Source: Hyphomicrobiales bacterium (GTDB taxonomy: Bacteria; Pseudomonadota; Alphaproteobacteria; Rhizobiales; Phreatobacteraceae). Taken from it: DNA of 64,000 nt. Of this stretch, positions 54,109-62,423 are shown piece after piece. Position 1 is the stretch's first letter. Each line of letters begins with the position of its first letter. The position numbers and the translations under genes were made by a program. The notes under the pieces are model-generated. The model made no database searches. It saw nothing but the letters and a program-made list of their open reading frames with translations, and was not told the origin of the DNA. The stretch spans positions 55,752 through 119,751 of the forward strand of contig JAFKKV010000035.1 of the NCBI GenBank assembly GCA_017304475.1, given 5' to 3'.

Positions 54109-54801
54109 TCAGGTCCGCCGTTCGGTCGGGTTGCCGCCGCCCTTGCCGCCGGTCGCGGGCGGGGCGGTCGGGTCGGCCGGCGGTGTCGTCGGGGCCGGAG
54201 CCGGAGCCGGGCTCGTCGAGCGGCTGCTCGAGCCGCCGCTCGAACCACCGCCCGAATTCGACCCACCGCTGCTGTTGCGCGGCGTGAAGCGGTCGAAGGC
54301 ATTGATCATGGTCTGGAAGGTGGCGACCGATTCCGAGATGAAGCCGACATTGACGCCGCCGTCGAAATCGACGTCCCACTCCAGGACAAGATCGTTGTCG
54401 CTGTCGAGATAGGTCTTGGCGAAGCGCTTTTCGTAGTTCCAGGCATTGACGAAGGCGAGCGTGAAGCGGTCGTTCTTCTCGTAGAGCGCCCGGTACTGGA
54501 TCGACTGGCAGCCGCCGTCATTGCAGGCATAGAAGAACACCGTGACCCGCCGGCCGCCGATCATGGTGCGGATGCGCGAACGGTTGTTCTCGGTGAGGAC
54601 CTCGGCCTGCATGCCGCGATTGCGCAGCACCGCGGCCATCTGTTGCGGCATGATCCGCCCGACCGTTCCGCTCGGCGCCGACTGGCCGTCCTGGCCCCGC
54701 TCCGCGTTCGAGCGCTTCTGGGCATCGGCTGTCGGGGCGAAGACGGTCAGCGCGGCGAGCGCCGCAAGCGTTGCGAAGATCGGAGGGCGTTTCATCATCA
54801 T
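54109..54801 (-). CDS. exported YbjN-domain protein
   Basis: A 230-residue protein with a signal peptide (residues 1-27, ending 'ADA'). A YbjN-type domain follows: 'IMPQQMAAVLRNRGMQAEVL' to 'FISESVATFQTMINAFDR', including 'VFFYACNDGGCQSIQYRALY' with two cysteines. The C-terminal 60 residues are a low-complexity Ser/Gly then Pro/Ala tail ('SSGGSNSGGGSSGGSSSRST'). YbjN domains occur in sensory or chaperone-like proteins; no specific role is established here. It converges with eno. Confidence 0.8.
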   Translation of the reverse strand: MMMKRPPIFATLAALAALTVFAPTADAQKRSNAERGQDGQSAPSGTVGRIMPQQMAAVLRNRGMQAEVLTENNRSRIRTMIGGRRVTVFFYACNDGGCQSIQYRALYEKNDRFTLAFVNAWNYEKRFAKTYLDSDNDLVLEWDVDFDGGVNVGFISESVATFQTMINAFDRFTPRNSSGGSNSGGGSSGGSSSRSTSPAPAPAPTTPPADPTAPPATGGKGGGNPTERRT

Positions 54802-55063
54802 CGGGCTCCAGGGAGATCAATTCGCCGGTCAGCCGTGCCGGCCGTTCCCAAGCGAGTCTAGTCCAAGCTGATTTCCGCCACATGTCGTGGCGACCGGCGC
54901 CATGTTGCTCTGGATCGCGGTCGGAGCCAAGTCCTGGCCGGCAAGTCCTGGCGGGCAAGTCCCGGACGACGCGCCCGCGGGGCGTCCGGAAGGCCACCGG
55001 CATGGCCGACCTGCTCCATGCCTCCTTGTGGGGCTGCCGGCAATCGGCGAATGCTGCGCCGCA

Positions 55064-55981
55064 ATGTCACGCTTGTCCCCCCGCACGCTCGCGATGATCG
55101 CCATGGCCGCCGCGGTCTCCATCTATGGCGGCCAGTTCGTCTCTGTGCGTTTCGGCCTGGCGACCCATTTGTCGGCCTATGACATCGCGGCGCTGCGCTT
55201 CATCTTCGCGGGCGCCGTGATGCTGCCGTTCTTCATCCGCGCCGGCGTCACCGATTGCGCCGGGCTCGGCTGGGGCAGGGGAATTGCCCTGGCGCTGACC
55301 GGCGGAGTGCCGCTCACCGTCCTGTCCAATATCGGCCTGATCTATTCGCCCGCGGCGCACGCCTCGGCCATTCAGCCCGGCATGGTCGCCGTCACCGCCA
55401 CGACGCTCGCCTATATCGGGCTCGGCGCCCGGGTGCCCGGCGGCGTGCTGGTCGGCTTCGTCGTGGTCCTGTCGGGCCTCGTCGCCATCGCCATTGCCGG
55501 CTCGACCGGCGCCGAGGGCGCCAACACGCTCGCCGGCGATCTGATCTTCATGGTGGCGGGTCTCGGCTGGGGCGTGTTCACCTGGCTCTGCGGCCGCTGG
55601 CAGGTGCCCTCGATAACGGGCGCCGCCATCGTCTCGGTTCTGTCGACCGTCTATCTGCCGGTCTATCTCCTATGGCTAAGCCCCGGGCTCTCGGCGGCGC
55701 CCTGGGGCGCCATCGCCTTTCACGGCATCAACCAGGGCATCATGAACGTGGTCATCGGCCTGCTGCTCTGGACCTATGGCACGCGTACGCTGGGCGTCGC
55801 CACCGCCGCACGCTTTCCGCCGATGATCCCGGTGCTGGGCACGCTGATCGGCATTCCCGTGCTCGGCGAGATCCCGGGCCCGCTCGCCGCGACCGGCGTG
55901 GTCGCCATCGTGGTCGGCCTGCTGATCGCCGCGACCTGGCCATCCATGCAGCGCCAACTGGCCAAATTCAGGAACGATTAA
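55064..55981 (+). CDS. EamA/DMT-family transporter
   Basis: A 305-residue membrane protein with ten hydrophobic helices in two EamA repeats: 'AAVSIYGGQFVSVRFGLATH', 'RFIFAGAVMLPFFIRAG', and later 'LIFMVAGLGWGVFTWLCGRW'. The ATG at 55064 gives the usual short cytoplasmic N terminus. The open frame to 54887 adds a long unlikely extension. Substrate is unknown. It is not similar enough to the 47.5-kb DMT gene to be a recent duplicate. It ends 35 bp before ftsB. Confidence 0.87.
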   Translation: MSRLSPRTLAMIAMAAAVSIYGGQFVSVRFGLATHLSAYDIAALRFIFAGAVMLPFFIRAGVTDCAGLGWGRGIALALTGGVPLTVLSNIGLIYSPAAHASAIQPGMVAVTATTLAYIGLGARVPGGVLVGFVVVLSGLVAIAIAGSTGAEGANTLAGDLIFMVAGLGWGVFTWLCGRWQVPSITGAAIVSVLSTVYLPVYLLWLSPGLSAAPWGAIAFHGINQGIMNVVIGLLLWTYGTRTLGVATAARFPPMIPVLGTLIGIPVLGEIPGPLAATGVVAIVVGLLIAATWPSMQRQLAKFRND

Positions 55982-56016
55982 CGCTCCTGAAACCGGATTC
56001 GGGGCACGATCCGGCC

Positions 56017-56334
56017 ATGGTCATCCGCACGAGACTTCATCGCATTCTGCAAGCCGCGACGCTCTATGCGTTGGCCGCGGTCATGATCGCCTATTTCGGC
56101 TTTCATGCCTATCACGGCGACCATGGCATCCGCGCCAAGCAGCAATTCCTGGTCGAGATCTCCGACCTGAACGCCGAGCTGCAGGCGCTGCGCCGCGAGA
56201 AGGCCGAGGTCGACCGGCGGGTCGTCCTGATGCGCACCGAAGCGCTCGATCCCGACATGCTCGACCAGCGCGCCCGCGAAATCCTGAATTTCGCCGACCC
56301 GCGCGAATTGATCCTGATCGAGCGGCGGCGTTGA
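56017..56334 (+). CDS. ftsB: septum formation initiator FtsB/DivIC-like
   Basis: A 105-residue bitopic protein. One N-terminal transmembrane helix ('ATLYALAAVMIAYFGFHAYH', residues about 14-33) is followed by a coiled coil ('FLVEISDLNAELQALRREKA') and a short conserved C-terminal segment ('LDQRAREILNFADPREL'). It belongs to the FtsB/DivIC family of the FtsQLB divisome complex. This gene just upstream of pdhA is conserved in many alphaproteobacteria, near eno. Confidence 0.92.
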   Translation: MVIRTRLHRILQAATLYALAAVMIAYFGFHAYHGDHGIRAKQQFLVEISDLNAELQALRREKAEVDRRVVLMRTEALDPDMLDQRAREILNFADPRELILIERRR

Positions 56335-56361
56335 GCCAACCGGTCACGCACGCGTCACATC

Positions 56362-56409
56362 AACCGAAAATCGGTTAACGTCACTGCGTGAACCATAATT
56401 CAGTTAACC
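56362..56409. promoter_or_regulatory. inverted repeats in the pdhA promoter region
   Basis: Two elements occur in an AT-rich patch: AACCGA-AAA-TCGGTT (56362-56376) and GGTTAAC (56373-56379) mirrored by GTTAACC (56403-56409). They lie 120-170 bp upstream of pdhA and may be operators for the pyruvate dehydrogenase cluster. The first could instead help end ftsB transcription. Judged by eye only. Confidence 0.35.
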
Positions 56410-56529
56410 CCTTGATTGCCTTGCCGCGCCAATGGTTTGTGCGCTGCACAACGAGCGGAAGGCGCCGCTTCCCTCCGGCCTTGCGCCGCGCTATCTGTCG
56501 TTCAACGAGTTGATGCGCAGGGGAACCCT

Positions 56530-57579
56530 ATGGCCGCTACCGCGACGACGAGCGTGAAAGCCGGCGCCAAGACCTCGGCTTCGAAAGCCGGGGCGGCCAA
56601 AAAACAATCCCAACAGCAAACATGGACACGCGATCAGGAGCTCGACGCCTATCGCGAAATGCTGCTGATCCGCCGCTTCGAGGAAAAGGCCGGCCAGATG
56701 TACGGCATGGGCCTGATCGGCGGCTTCTGCCACCTCTATATCGGCCAGGAGGCGGTGGTCGTCGGCATGCAGATGGCGTCGAAGCCCGGCGACCAGGTGA
56801 TCACCGGCTATCGCGACCACGGCCACATGCTGGCCACCGGCATGAGCGCCAACGGCGTGATGGCCGAGCTGACCGGCCGGCGCGGCGGTTATTCGCGCGG
56901 CAAGGGCGGCTCGATGCACATGTTCTCCGCCGAAAAGCATTTCTACGGCGGCCACGGCATCGTCGGCGCCCAGGTTTCGCTCGGCACGGGGCTCGCCTTC
57001 GCCAACCGCTATCGCGGCAACGACAATGTCTCGCTGACCTATTTCGGCGACGGAGCGGCCAACCAGGGCCAAGTCTATGAGAGCTTCAACATGGCCGCGC
57101 TGTGGAAGCTGCCGGTCATCTATGTCATCGAGAACAACCGCTACGCCATGGGCACCGCGGTGAGCCGCGCCTCGGCGCAGACCGACTTCTCCAAGCGCGG
57201 CCTGTCCTTCTCCATCCCCGGCGAACAGGTCGACGGCATGGATATCCGCGCGGTCCACGCCGCGGGTCTGCGCGCCATGGAATGGTGCCGGGCCGGCAAG
57301 GGCCCCTATATCCTGGAAATGCAGACTTACCGCTATCGCGGCCATTCGATGTCAGACCCGGCCAAGTACCGGACCAAGGACGAGGTGCAGAAGATGCGCA
57401 CCGAGCACGATCCGATCGAACAGGTTCGCGAGCGTCTCCTGAAGACCTGGAAGGTCTCCGAGGACGAACTGAAGAAGCTCGACGCCGCGGTCCGCGACAT
57501 CGTCGCCGAAAGCGCCGAATTCGCCACCAACGACCCCGAGCCGGATCCGTCCGAGCTCTGGACCGATATCCTGAAGTGA
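56530..57579 (+). CDS. pdhA: pyruvate dehydrogenase E1 component subunit alpha
   Basis: A 349-residue E1-alpha. The N-terminal 30 residues are Ala/Lys/Ser-rich linker. The conserved part starts 'AYREMLLIRRFEEKAGQMYG'. The thiamine diphosphate motif runs from 'GDGAANQGQVYESFNMAALW' to 'IENN' (residues about 173-203). 'YRYRGHSMSDPAKYRTKDEV' contains the phosphorylation-loop region. The ATG at 56530 is preceded by GCAGGGGAACCCT, a weak ribosome-binding site. It is the first gene of the pdh cluster. Confidence 0.97.
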   Translation: MAATATTSVKAGAKTSASKAGAAKKQSQQQTWTRDQELDAYREMLLIRRFEEKAGQMYGMGLIGGFCHLYIGQEAVVVGMQMASKPGDQVITGYRDHGHMLATGMSANGVMAELTGRRGGYSRGKGGSMHMFSAEKHFYGGHGIVGAQVSLGTGLAFANRYRGNDNVSLTYFGDGAANQGQVYESFNMAALWKLPVIYVIENNRYAMGTAVSRASAQTDFSKRGLSFSIPGEQVDGMDIRAVHAAGLRAMEWCRAGKGPYILEMQTYRYRGHSMSDPAKYRTKDEVQKMRTEHDPIEQVRERLLKTWKVSEDELKKLDAAVRDIVAESAEFATNDPEPDPSELWTDILK

Positions 57580-57869
57580 AAGTGGCCCAGGTGACGGCGG
57601 CCGGAATTTTGACGGTGCTTGTCGTGACGGTGGCCGTGGCCGCCTGGATCGTCGCCGTCTTCTCCTTCATCCGCGCCTGGATCGTCGCCAACCATGCCGA
57701 GAGCTTCCGCGCCCTCGGTTTCAGCCGCTATGTCAATTGGCTGGGCTCGCTGAAACACATGCCGGACGGGGCGAGAGCCCACCTGGCCCTGTTCTTCAAG
57801 GCCTTCGCCGTCTTCTTCGCCGCCCTTGTCGCCGCCCTCGCAGTCGGTGTCGCCACGGCGCGGTCCTGA
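57576..57869 (+). CDS. small membrane protein within the pdh cluster
   Basis: About 97 residues from a GTG at 57576 that overlaps the pdhA stop (GTGA). It has two hydrophobic segments: 'GILTVLVVTVAVAAWIVAVF' near the N terminus and 'FFKAFAVFFAALVAALAVGV' near the C terminus. Between them is a basic loop ('GFSRYVNWLGSLKHMPDGAR'). No known domain. Alternative starts are GTG at 57582 or 57591. Coupling to pdhA suggests co-expression, not a catalytic role. Confidence 0.6.
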   Translation: MKVAQVTAAGILTVLVVTVAVAAWIVAVFSFIRAWIVANHAESFRALGFSRYVNWLGSLKHMPDGARAHLALFFKAFAVFFAALVAALAVGVATARS

Positions 57870-57899
57870 CCCCTTTTCACCCCCGATCGGAAGCCTGCC

Positions 57900-59288
57900 A
57901 TGCCCATCAACATCCTCATGCCGGCGCTCTCGCCCACGATGGAAAAGGGCAATCTCGCCAAGTGGACGAAGAATGAAGGCGACAAGGTCAAGCCGGGCGA
58001 CGTGATCGCCGAGATCGAGACCGACAAGGCGACCATGGAGGTCGAGGCGGTCGACGAAGGCATCCTGGCCAAGATCATCGTGCCCGAGGGCACCCAGGAC
58101 GTGCCGGTCAACGAATTGATCGCGGTGCTGCTCGCCGATGGCGAGGATGCCTCCGCGGCCTCCGCCGCGCCGAAACCGGCCGCGGCGCCCGTCGCCGAGC
58201 CGGCCCCGGTCGCGGCTCCCGCCGTGGTCACCAGCCCGGCCGCGGCGCCCGCGCCCGTATCGGCCGCGGCCGCACCGGTATCGGACGAGATCCCCGCCGG
58301 CACCGAAATGGTCACCATGACCGTGCGCGAGGCCCTGCGCGACGCCATGGCCGAGGAAATGCGCGCCGACGACGCGGTCTTCGTGATGGGCGAGGAGGTC
58401 GCCGAATATCAGGGTGCCTACAAGGTCACCCAGGGGCTGCTGCAGGAATTCGGCGCCCGCCGCGTCATCGACACGCCGATCACCGAGCACGGCTTCGCCG
58501 GCGTCGGCGTCGGCGCGGCCTTTACCGGGCTGAAGCCGGTGGTCGAGTTCATGACCTTCAACTTCGCCATGCAGGCGATCGACCACATCGTCAACTCGGC
58601 GGCCAAGACGCTCTACATGTCGGGCGGCCAGATGGGCTGCGCCATCGTCTTCCGCGGGCCGAACGGCGCCGCCGCCCGCGTCGGCGCGCAGCACAGCCAG
58701 GACTACTCGTCCTGGTACTCGCACCTGCCGGGCCTGAAGGTCGTCGCGCCCTATACGGCGTCGGACGCCAAGGGCCTCCTGAAGGCGGCGATCCGCGATC
58801 CCAATCCGGTCATCTTCCTGGAAAACGAGATCCTCTACGGCCAGTCCTTCGAGGTGCCCAAGCTCGACAATTTCGTGCTGCCGATCGGCAAGGCGCGCAT
58901 TGCCCGGGCCGGCAAGGACGTGACGATCGTGTCCTGGTCGAACGGCATGACCTATGCGCAGAAGGCCGCGGCCGAGCTCGAGAAGCTCGGCATCGACGCC
59001 GAGGTGATCGACCTGCGCACGCTGCGCCCGCTCGACACAGAGACCGTCGTCGCCTCGGTGATGAAGACCGGCCGCATCGTCACGGTGGAAGAGGGCTGGC
59101 AGCAGAACGGCATCGGCGCGGAAATCACCGCCCGCGTGGTCGAGCGCGCCTTCGACTATCTCGACGCGCCGCCCGCCCGCGTTTCGGGCAAGGACGTGCC
59201 GATGCCCTATGCCGCCAATCTCGAAAAGCTCGCGCTGCCGACCGTCGCCGACGTGATCGAGGCGGTCAAGGCGATCACTTACCGCTGA
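57900..59288 (+). CDS. pdhB: pyruvate dehydrogenase E1 component subunit beta with lipoyl domain
   Basis: A 462-residue protein. Residues 1-80 are a lipoyl domain with the lipoylated Lys43 in 'ETDKATMEVEAVDEG'. A Pro/Ala linker to about 130 leads to the transketolase-like E1-beta, with 'MGEEVAEYQGAYKVTQGLLQ', 'FMTFNFAMQAIDHIVNSAAK' and 'SWYSHLPGLKVVAPYTASDA'. Lipoyl-bearing E1-beta is a known feature of many alphaproteobacteria. It works with PdhA to decarboxylate pyruvate. Confidence 0.97.
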   Translation: MPINILMPALSPTMEKGNLAKWTKNEGDKVKPGDVIAEIETDKATMEVEAVDEGILAKIIVPEGTQDVPVNELIAVLLADGEDASAASAAPKPAAAPVAEPAPVAAPAVVTSPAAAPAPVSAAAAPVSDEIPAGTEMVTMTVREALRDAMAEEMRADDAVFVMGEEVAEYQGAYKVTQGLLQEFGARRVIDTPITEHGFAGVGVGAAFTGLKPVVEFMTFNFAMQAIDHIVNSAAKTLYMSGGQMGCAIVFRGPNGAAARVGAQHSQDYSSWYSHLPGLKVVAPYTASDAKGLLKAAIRDPNPVIFLENEILYGQSFEVPKLDNFVLPIGKARIARAGKDVTIVSWSNGMTYAQKAAAELEKLGIDAEVIDLRTLRPLDTETVVASVMKTGRIVTVEEGWQQNGIGAEITARVVERAFDYLDAPPARVSGKDVPMPYAANLEKLALPTVADVIEAVKAITYR

Positions 59289-59301
59289 TCGGGAGACGGG
59301 C

Positions 59302-59595
59302 ATGAGCGTGCCCTTCGACGTCCTGCAGCTTCCCCCGGCCGCGCTCGAAAGAGGCGGCCTGGAGATCCTGCGCGCCGGTGTCATCGACGGCAGCCTGCAT
59401 GTCGCCCTGCGCCGCACCTTCGACGATCCGCAGGCCTGGGGCATGGCGCTGGCCGAGATCGCGCGCCACGTCGCCCGCATATATGCGATGGAGACCGGCA
59501 CGGCCGAGGCCGTGACGCTGGAGCGCATCCGCAACATGCTCGATGCCGAATTCGACGCGCCGTCGAGTGCCGGCACGACACAAGCCCTCAAGTGA
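59302..59595 (+). CDS. DUF5076 protein in the pdh cluster
   Basis: A 97-residue soluble protein matching DUF5076 as I recall it: 'LERGGLEILRAGVIDGSLHV', 'RTFDDPQAWGMALAEIARHV' and 'RIYAMETGTAEAVTLERIRN'. The family is known mainly from the pdh operons of Hyphomicrobiales and has no assigned function. It lies 13 bp after pdhB. Its stop overlaps the start of the following VOC gene (GTGA at 59592-59595). Confidence 0.82.
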   Translation: MSVPFDVLQLPPAALERGGLEILRAGVIDGSLHVALRRTFDDPQAWGMALAEIARHVARIYAMETGTAEAVTLERIRNMLDAEFDAPSSAGTTQALK

Positions 59596-59996
59596 ACGCA
59601 TCGATGAGCATTCACCACGTCGCCATCACCGTCAGCGATCCGGAGCGCGCCGAAGCCGCGTTCTATCGCTGCGTGCTGGCGGCTCTCGGTTTCGTCAGGC
59701 AGGACGGAACCGGGCCGGCGACGATCTGGCGCAATCCCGCCAGTGACGTCGCGGTCCACATGCTCGGGGTCACCGACATGCATGTCCACAAGCCGGCCGA
59801 TCCGCGCGCCGCGGTCGACCACACCGCCTTTCGGGCCGCCAGCCGAGGCGTCATCGACCAGATCCACGCGGCGCTCGCGGCGCTGGGGGCCGAGATCCTC
59901 GGGCCGCCGCGCGAGCTGCCGCAGTTCGGGCCAACCTATTACGCGCTCTTCGCTCGCGACCCCGATGGTCGCCTCGTCGAGCTCGTCCACGCTTAA
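59592..59996 (+). CDS. VOC-family (glyoxalase-like) protein in the pdh cluster
   Basis: About 134 residues with the vicinal-oxygen-chelate fold: 'SIHHVAITVSDPERAEAAFY' at the N terminus and the C-terminal 'YYALFARDPDGRLVELVH', with metal-ligand-like His and Glu. The start is GTG at 59592 (overlapping DUF5076) or ATG at 59604. VOC proteins include glyoxalase I, dioxygenases and fosfomycin-resistance enzymes; no substrate can be assigned. Placement between pdhB and pdhC hints at detoxification of an alpha-keto side product, which is inference. Confidence 0.82.
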   Translation: MNASMSIHHVAITVSDPERAEAAFYRCVLAALGFVRQDGTGPATIWRNPASDVAVHMLGVTDMHVHKPADPRAAVDHTAFRAASRGVIDQIHAALAALGAEILGPPRELPQFGPTYYALFARDPDGRLVELVHA

Positions 59997-60017
59997 GTCG
60001 CTTTACGGGAGGGGCTG

Positions 60018-61385
60018 ATGCCCATCGACATCCTGATGCCCGCACTTTCGCCGACCATGGAAAAGGGCAACCTTGCCAAGTGGTTGAAGAAGGAAGGCGA
60101 CAAGATCAAGTCAGGCGACGTGATCGCCGAGATCGAGACCGACAAGGCGACCATGGAGGTCGAGGCGGTCGACGAGGGCATCCTGGCCAAGATCGTCGTG
60201 GCCGAGGGCACGCAGGACGTGCCGGTCAATCAGCTGATCGCCGTCATCGCCGGCGAGGGTGAGGATCCCAAGGCCGTCGGCGGCGGGGCAGGGGCCGCGG
60301 CGCCGAAACCGGCCGCGGCACCGGCTCCGGCGCCCGCCGCTGCAGCACCAGTCCCGGTGGCTCCGGCCGCGCCGGCGCCCGCTGCGGAAAAGCTGCCGCC
60401 GGCCCCCGCCAGCCTCGCCGCGGCCGCCTCCGGCATCCGGCTCTTCGCCTCGCCGCTCGCCAAGCGCGTCGCCAAGCTCGAGGGCATCGACCTCTCGCAG
60501 GTGATCGGCTCCGGGCCGCATGGCCGGATCATCGAGCGCGACGTCAAGGCGGCCGCCGCAGGCGGCACCGCCAAGGCCGCGCCGGCGCCTGCCGCGGCCC
60601 CGGCGGCTGCTCCCGCCGCCGCACCGAAACCTGCCCCGGTCTCGGCCATGTCGGACGAGACGGTCAAGAAGCTGTTCGAGCCCGGCAGCTACGAAGAGAT
60701 CCCGCATGACAACATGCGCAAGGTCATCGCGCGCCGCCTGACGGAAGCGAAGTCGACCATCCCGCATTTCTACCTGACGCTCGACACCGAGCTCGACGCG
60801 CTCCTGGCGCTGCGCGAGCAGCTCAACAAGGCCGCGCCGCTCCATGACGGCAAGCCGGCCTACAAGCTGTCGGTCAACGACATGGTGATCAAGGCGCTCG
60901 CCATGGCGCTGCGCGCCGTGCCGGATGCCAATGTCACCTGGACCGACGGCTCCATGCTGAAGCACAAACATGCCGATGTCGGCGTCGCCGTGTCGATCCC
61001 CGGCGGCCTGATCACCCCGGTGATCCGCGACGCCTGCCACAAGACGCTGTCGACCATTTCCAACGAGATGAAGGACCTGGCGGCACGCGCCAAGGTGCGC
61101 AAGCTAAAGCCCGAGGAATATCAGGGCGGCACCTCGGCGGTGTCCAATCTCGGCATGTTCGGCATCAAGGACTTCGCCGCCGTGATCAACCCGCCGCATG
61201 CGACCATCCTGGCGGTCGGCGCCGGCGAACAGCGCGTCGTCGTGAAGAACGGAGCGCCGGCGGTGGCGACCGTCATGAGCGTGACGCTGTCGACCGACCA
61301 CCGCGCCGTCGACGGCGCGCTCGGCGCCCAACTCCTGCAGGCGTTCAAGGGCTATATCGAGAGCCCGATGGGGATGCTTGTGTGA
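60018..61385 (+). CDS. pdhC: pyruvate dehydrogenase E2 (dihydrolipoamide acetyltransferase)
   Basis: A 455-residue E2 core subunit. One lipoyl domain (residues 1-80, Lys43 in 'ETDKATMEVEAVDEG') is nearly identical to that of PdhB. A long Ala/Pro linker follows. The peripheral-subunit-binding domain is 'SPLAKRVAKLEGIDLSQVIG' to 'GRIIERDVKAA' (about 135-175). The catalytic domain ends with 'LSTDHRAVDGALGAQLLQAF', containing the HRxxDG catalytic motif. It transfers acetyl groups to CoA and forms the complex core. Confidence 0.97.
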   Translation: MPIDILMPALSPTMEKGNLAKWLKKEGDKIKSGDVIAEIETDKATMEVEAVDEGILAKIVVAEGTQDVPVNQLIAVIAGEGEDPKAVGGGAGAAAPKPAAAPAPAPAAAAPVPVAPAAPAPAAEKLPPAPASLAAAASGIRLFASPLAKRVAKLEGIDLSQVIGSGPHGRIIERDVKAAAAGGTAKAAPAPAAAPAAAPAAAPKPAPVSAMSDETVKKLFEPGSYEEIPHDNMRKVIARRLTEAKSTIPHFYLTLDTELDALLALREQLNKAAPLHDGKPAYKLSVNDMVIKALAMALRAVPDANVTWTDGSMLKHKHADVGVAVSIPGGLITPVIRDACHKTLSTISNEMKDLAARAKVRKLKPEEYQGGTSAVSNLGMFGIKDFAAVINPPHATILAVGAGEQRVVVKNGAPAVATVMSVTLSTDHRAVDGALGAQLLQAFKGYIESPMGMLV

Positions 61386-61493
61386 GGCATAAGGGCTTGC
61401 CCGCCGCGAGCGGACGGGCAGGCCCGCGACATGTTCGGCCCGGGGCGGGCCGCACCGCCTCGTCATGGACGCTCCGGAATGGAGGCAGGCCGC

Positions 61494-61919
61494 ATGAAAA
61501 CCTTCATGACCTTCCTCCTGGCCTTTATCGGCTCGCTGATCGCCGGCGCGGCGGTCATCACCCTGATCGCCGAGAGGACCGGCGGCGACGAGACCTTCAT
61601 CCTGGCCTTCATGGCCGAGGCGCTGGTGACCTCGGTGGTCACCCTGGTGCTCGTCATCGCCTATATCGCCGCGCCTGGTCCGCACAGCGTCTCGATGGCG
61701 GCGCTCGGCCTCGTCGCCCTGTATCTGGCGCTGACGGCCGCGGTCGTGGCGCTGGACATCTGGTCCGGCGGCCTGGAGCTCGCCTGGTCCGACCTGCCGC
61801 TGTTCGGTGCGGCCTGCCTCTCCGGCCTGATCGTCATCGCCGTCCAGTGGTGGCTGGTCCGCCGCCGGGCGATCCGCGTCGTCGGCGGTGCACCCATCAT
61901 CCGGGAGGCCGCCGGCTGA
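61494..61919 (+). CDS. membrane protein of unknown function in the pdh cluster
   Basis: A 141-residue protein from the ATG at 61494, which follows GGAGGCAGG. Four hydrophobic helices: 'FMTFLLAFIGSLIAGAAVIT', 'ALVTSVVTLVLVIAYIAAPG', 'MAALGLVALYLALTAAVVAL' and 'FGAACLSGLIVIAVQWWLVR'. No family recognised. It overlaps the next gene by one base (TGATG at 61917-61921). An in-frame ATG at 61479 is possible. Confidence 0.62.
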   Translation: MKTFMTFLLAFIGSLIAGAAVITLIAERTGGDETFILAFMAEALVTSVVTLVLVIAYIAAPGPHSVSMAALGLVALYLALTAAVVALDIWSGGLELAWSDLPLFGAACLSGLIVIAVQWWLVRRRAIRVVGGAPIIREAAG

Positions 61920-62401
61920 TGGCCTCGACCCATGCAGCACTGCCCGCCGTTTCGCTCTGCCTCGCCGGCCTGTCGCTCGGCGTCGCCGCCTATCAGAGCT
62001 ATTCCCACGGCCGCAGCCTGGAAATCGTCCAGCGCAACGTCATCCGCGCGGAATATCTGCGCACCTGCCGCGAGATCATCGACGCCTATTTCCAGATCAA
62101 GATGCGCGCCTATGCGATGAACGAGGCCTCGAACACCCTGCGGCCGGCCGATGCCGCCAGCCAGCGCGAGGCCGAGGCGGTGGTCTTCAAGTTCGGCGCG
62201 CTCGGCACCTTCCTGGCCAATTTCCGCGATGACACGGTGCGCGAACGCTACACCCAGCTGTCGTGGAAACTGCTCGCCCTCGTGCGCGAGACCTACAAGA
62301 TGCCGCGACCCGATTTCGACAAGGCCTATGGCGAAGCCGACGGCCTGTTCGACGACATGAACCAGGACTGCGCGCGCACCGCGCGCCTGTCCTTCCTTTG
62401 A
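61919..62401 (+). CDS. unknown protein with N-terminal membrane anchor in the pdh cluster
   Basis: A 160-residue protein with one N-terminal hydrophobic segment ('LPAVSLCLAGLSLGVAAYQS') and a mostly helical remainder: 'NVIRAEYLRTCREIIDAYFQ', 'VVFKFGALGTFLANFRDDTV' and 'LVRETYKMPRPDFDKAYGEA'. It contains two cysteines in the helical part. No catalytic motif or known family. The one-base overlap with the previous membrane gene implies coupling. It ends 22 bp before lpdA. Confidence 0.62.
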   Translation: MASTHAALPAVSLCLAGLSLGVAAYQSYSHGRSLEIVQRNVIRAEYLRTCREIIDAYFQIKMRAYAMNEASNTLRPADAASQREAEAVVFKFGALGTFLANFRDDTVRERYTQLSWKLLALVRETYKMPRPDFDKAYGEADGLFDDMNQDCARTARLSFL

Positions 62402-62423
62402 GGCCGACACGGAAAGGCATCCC

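Noticed and set aside
57333..59990. Minus-strand open frame of about 885 codons opposite pdhB
   Set aside because: Antisense to a certain gene; its low-complexity Arg/Gly/Asp composition mirrors pdhB codons and has no start or ribosome-binding support.
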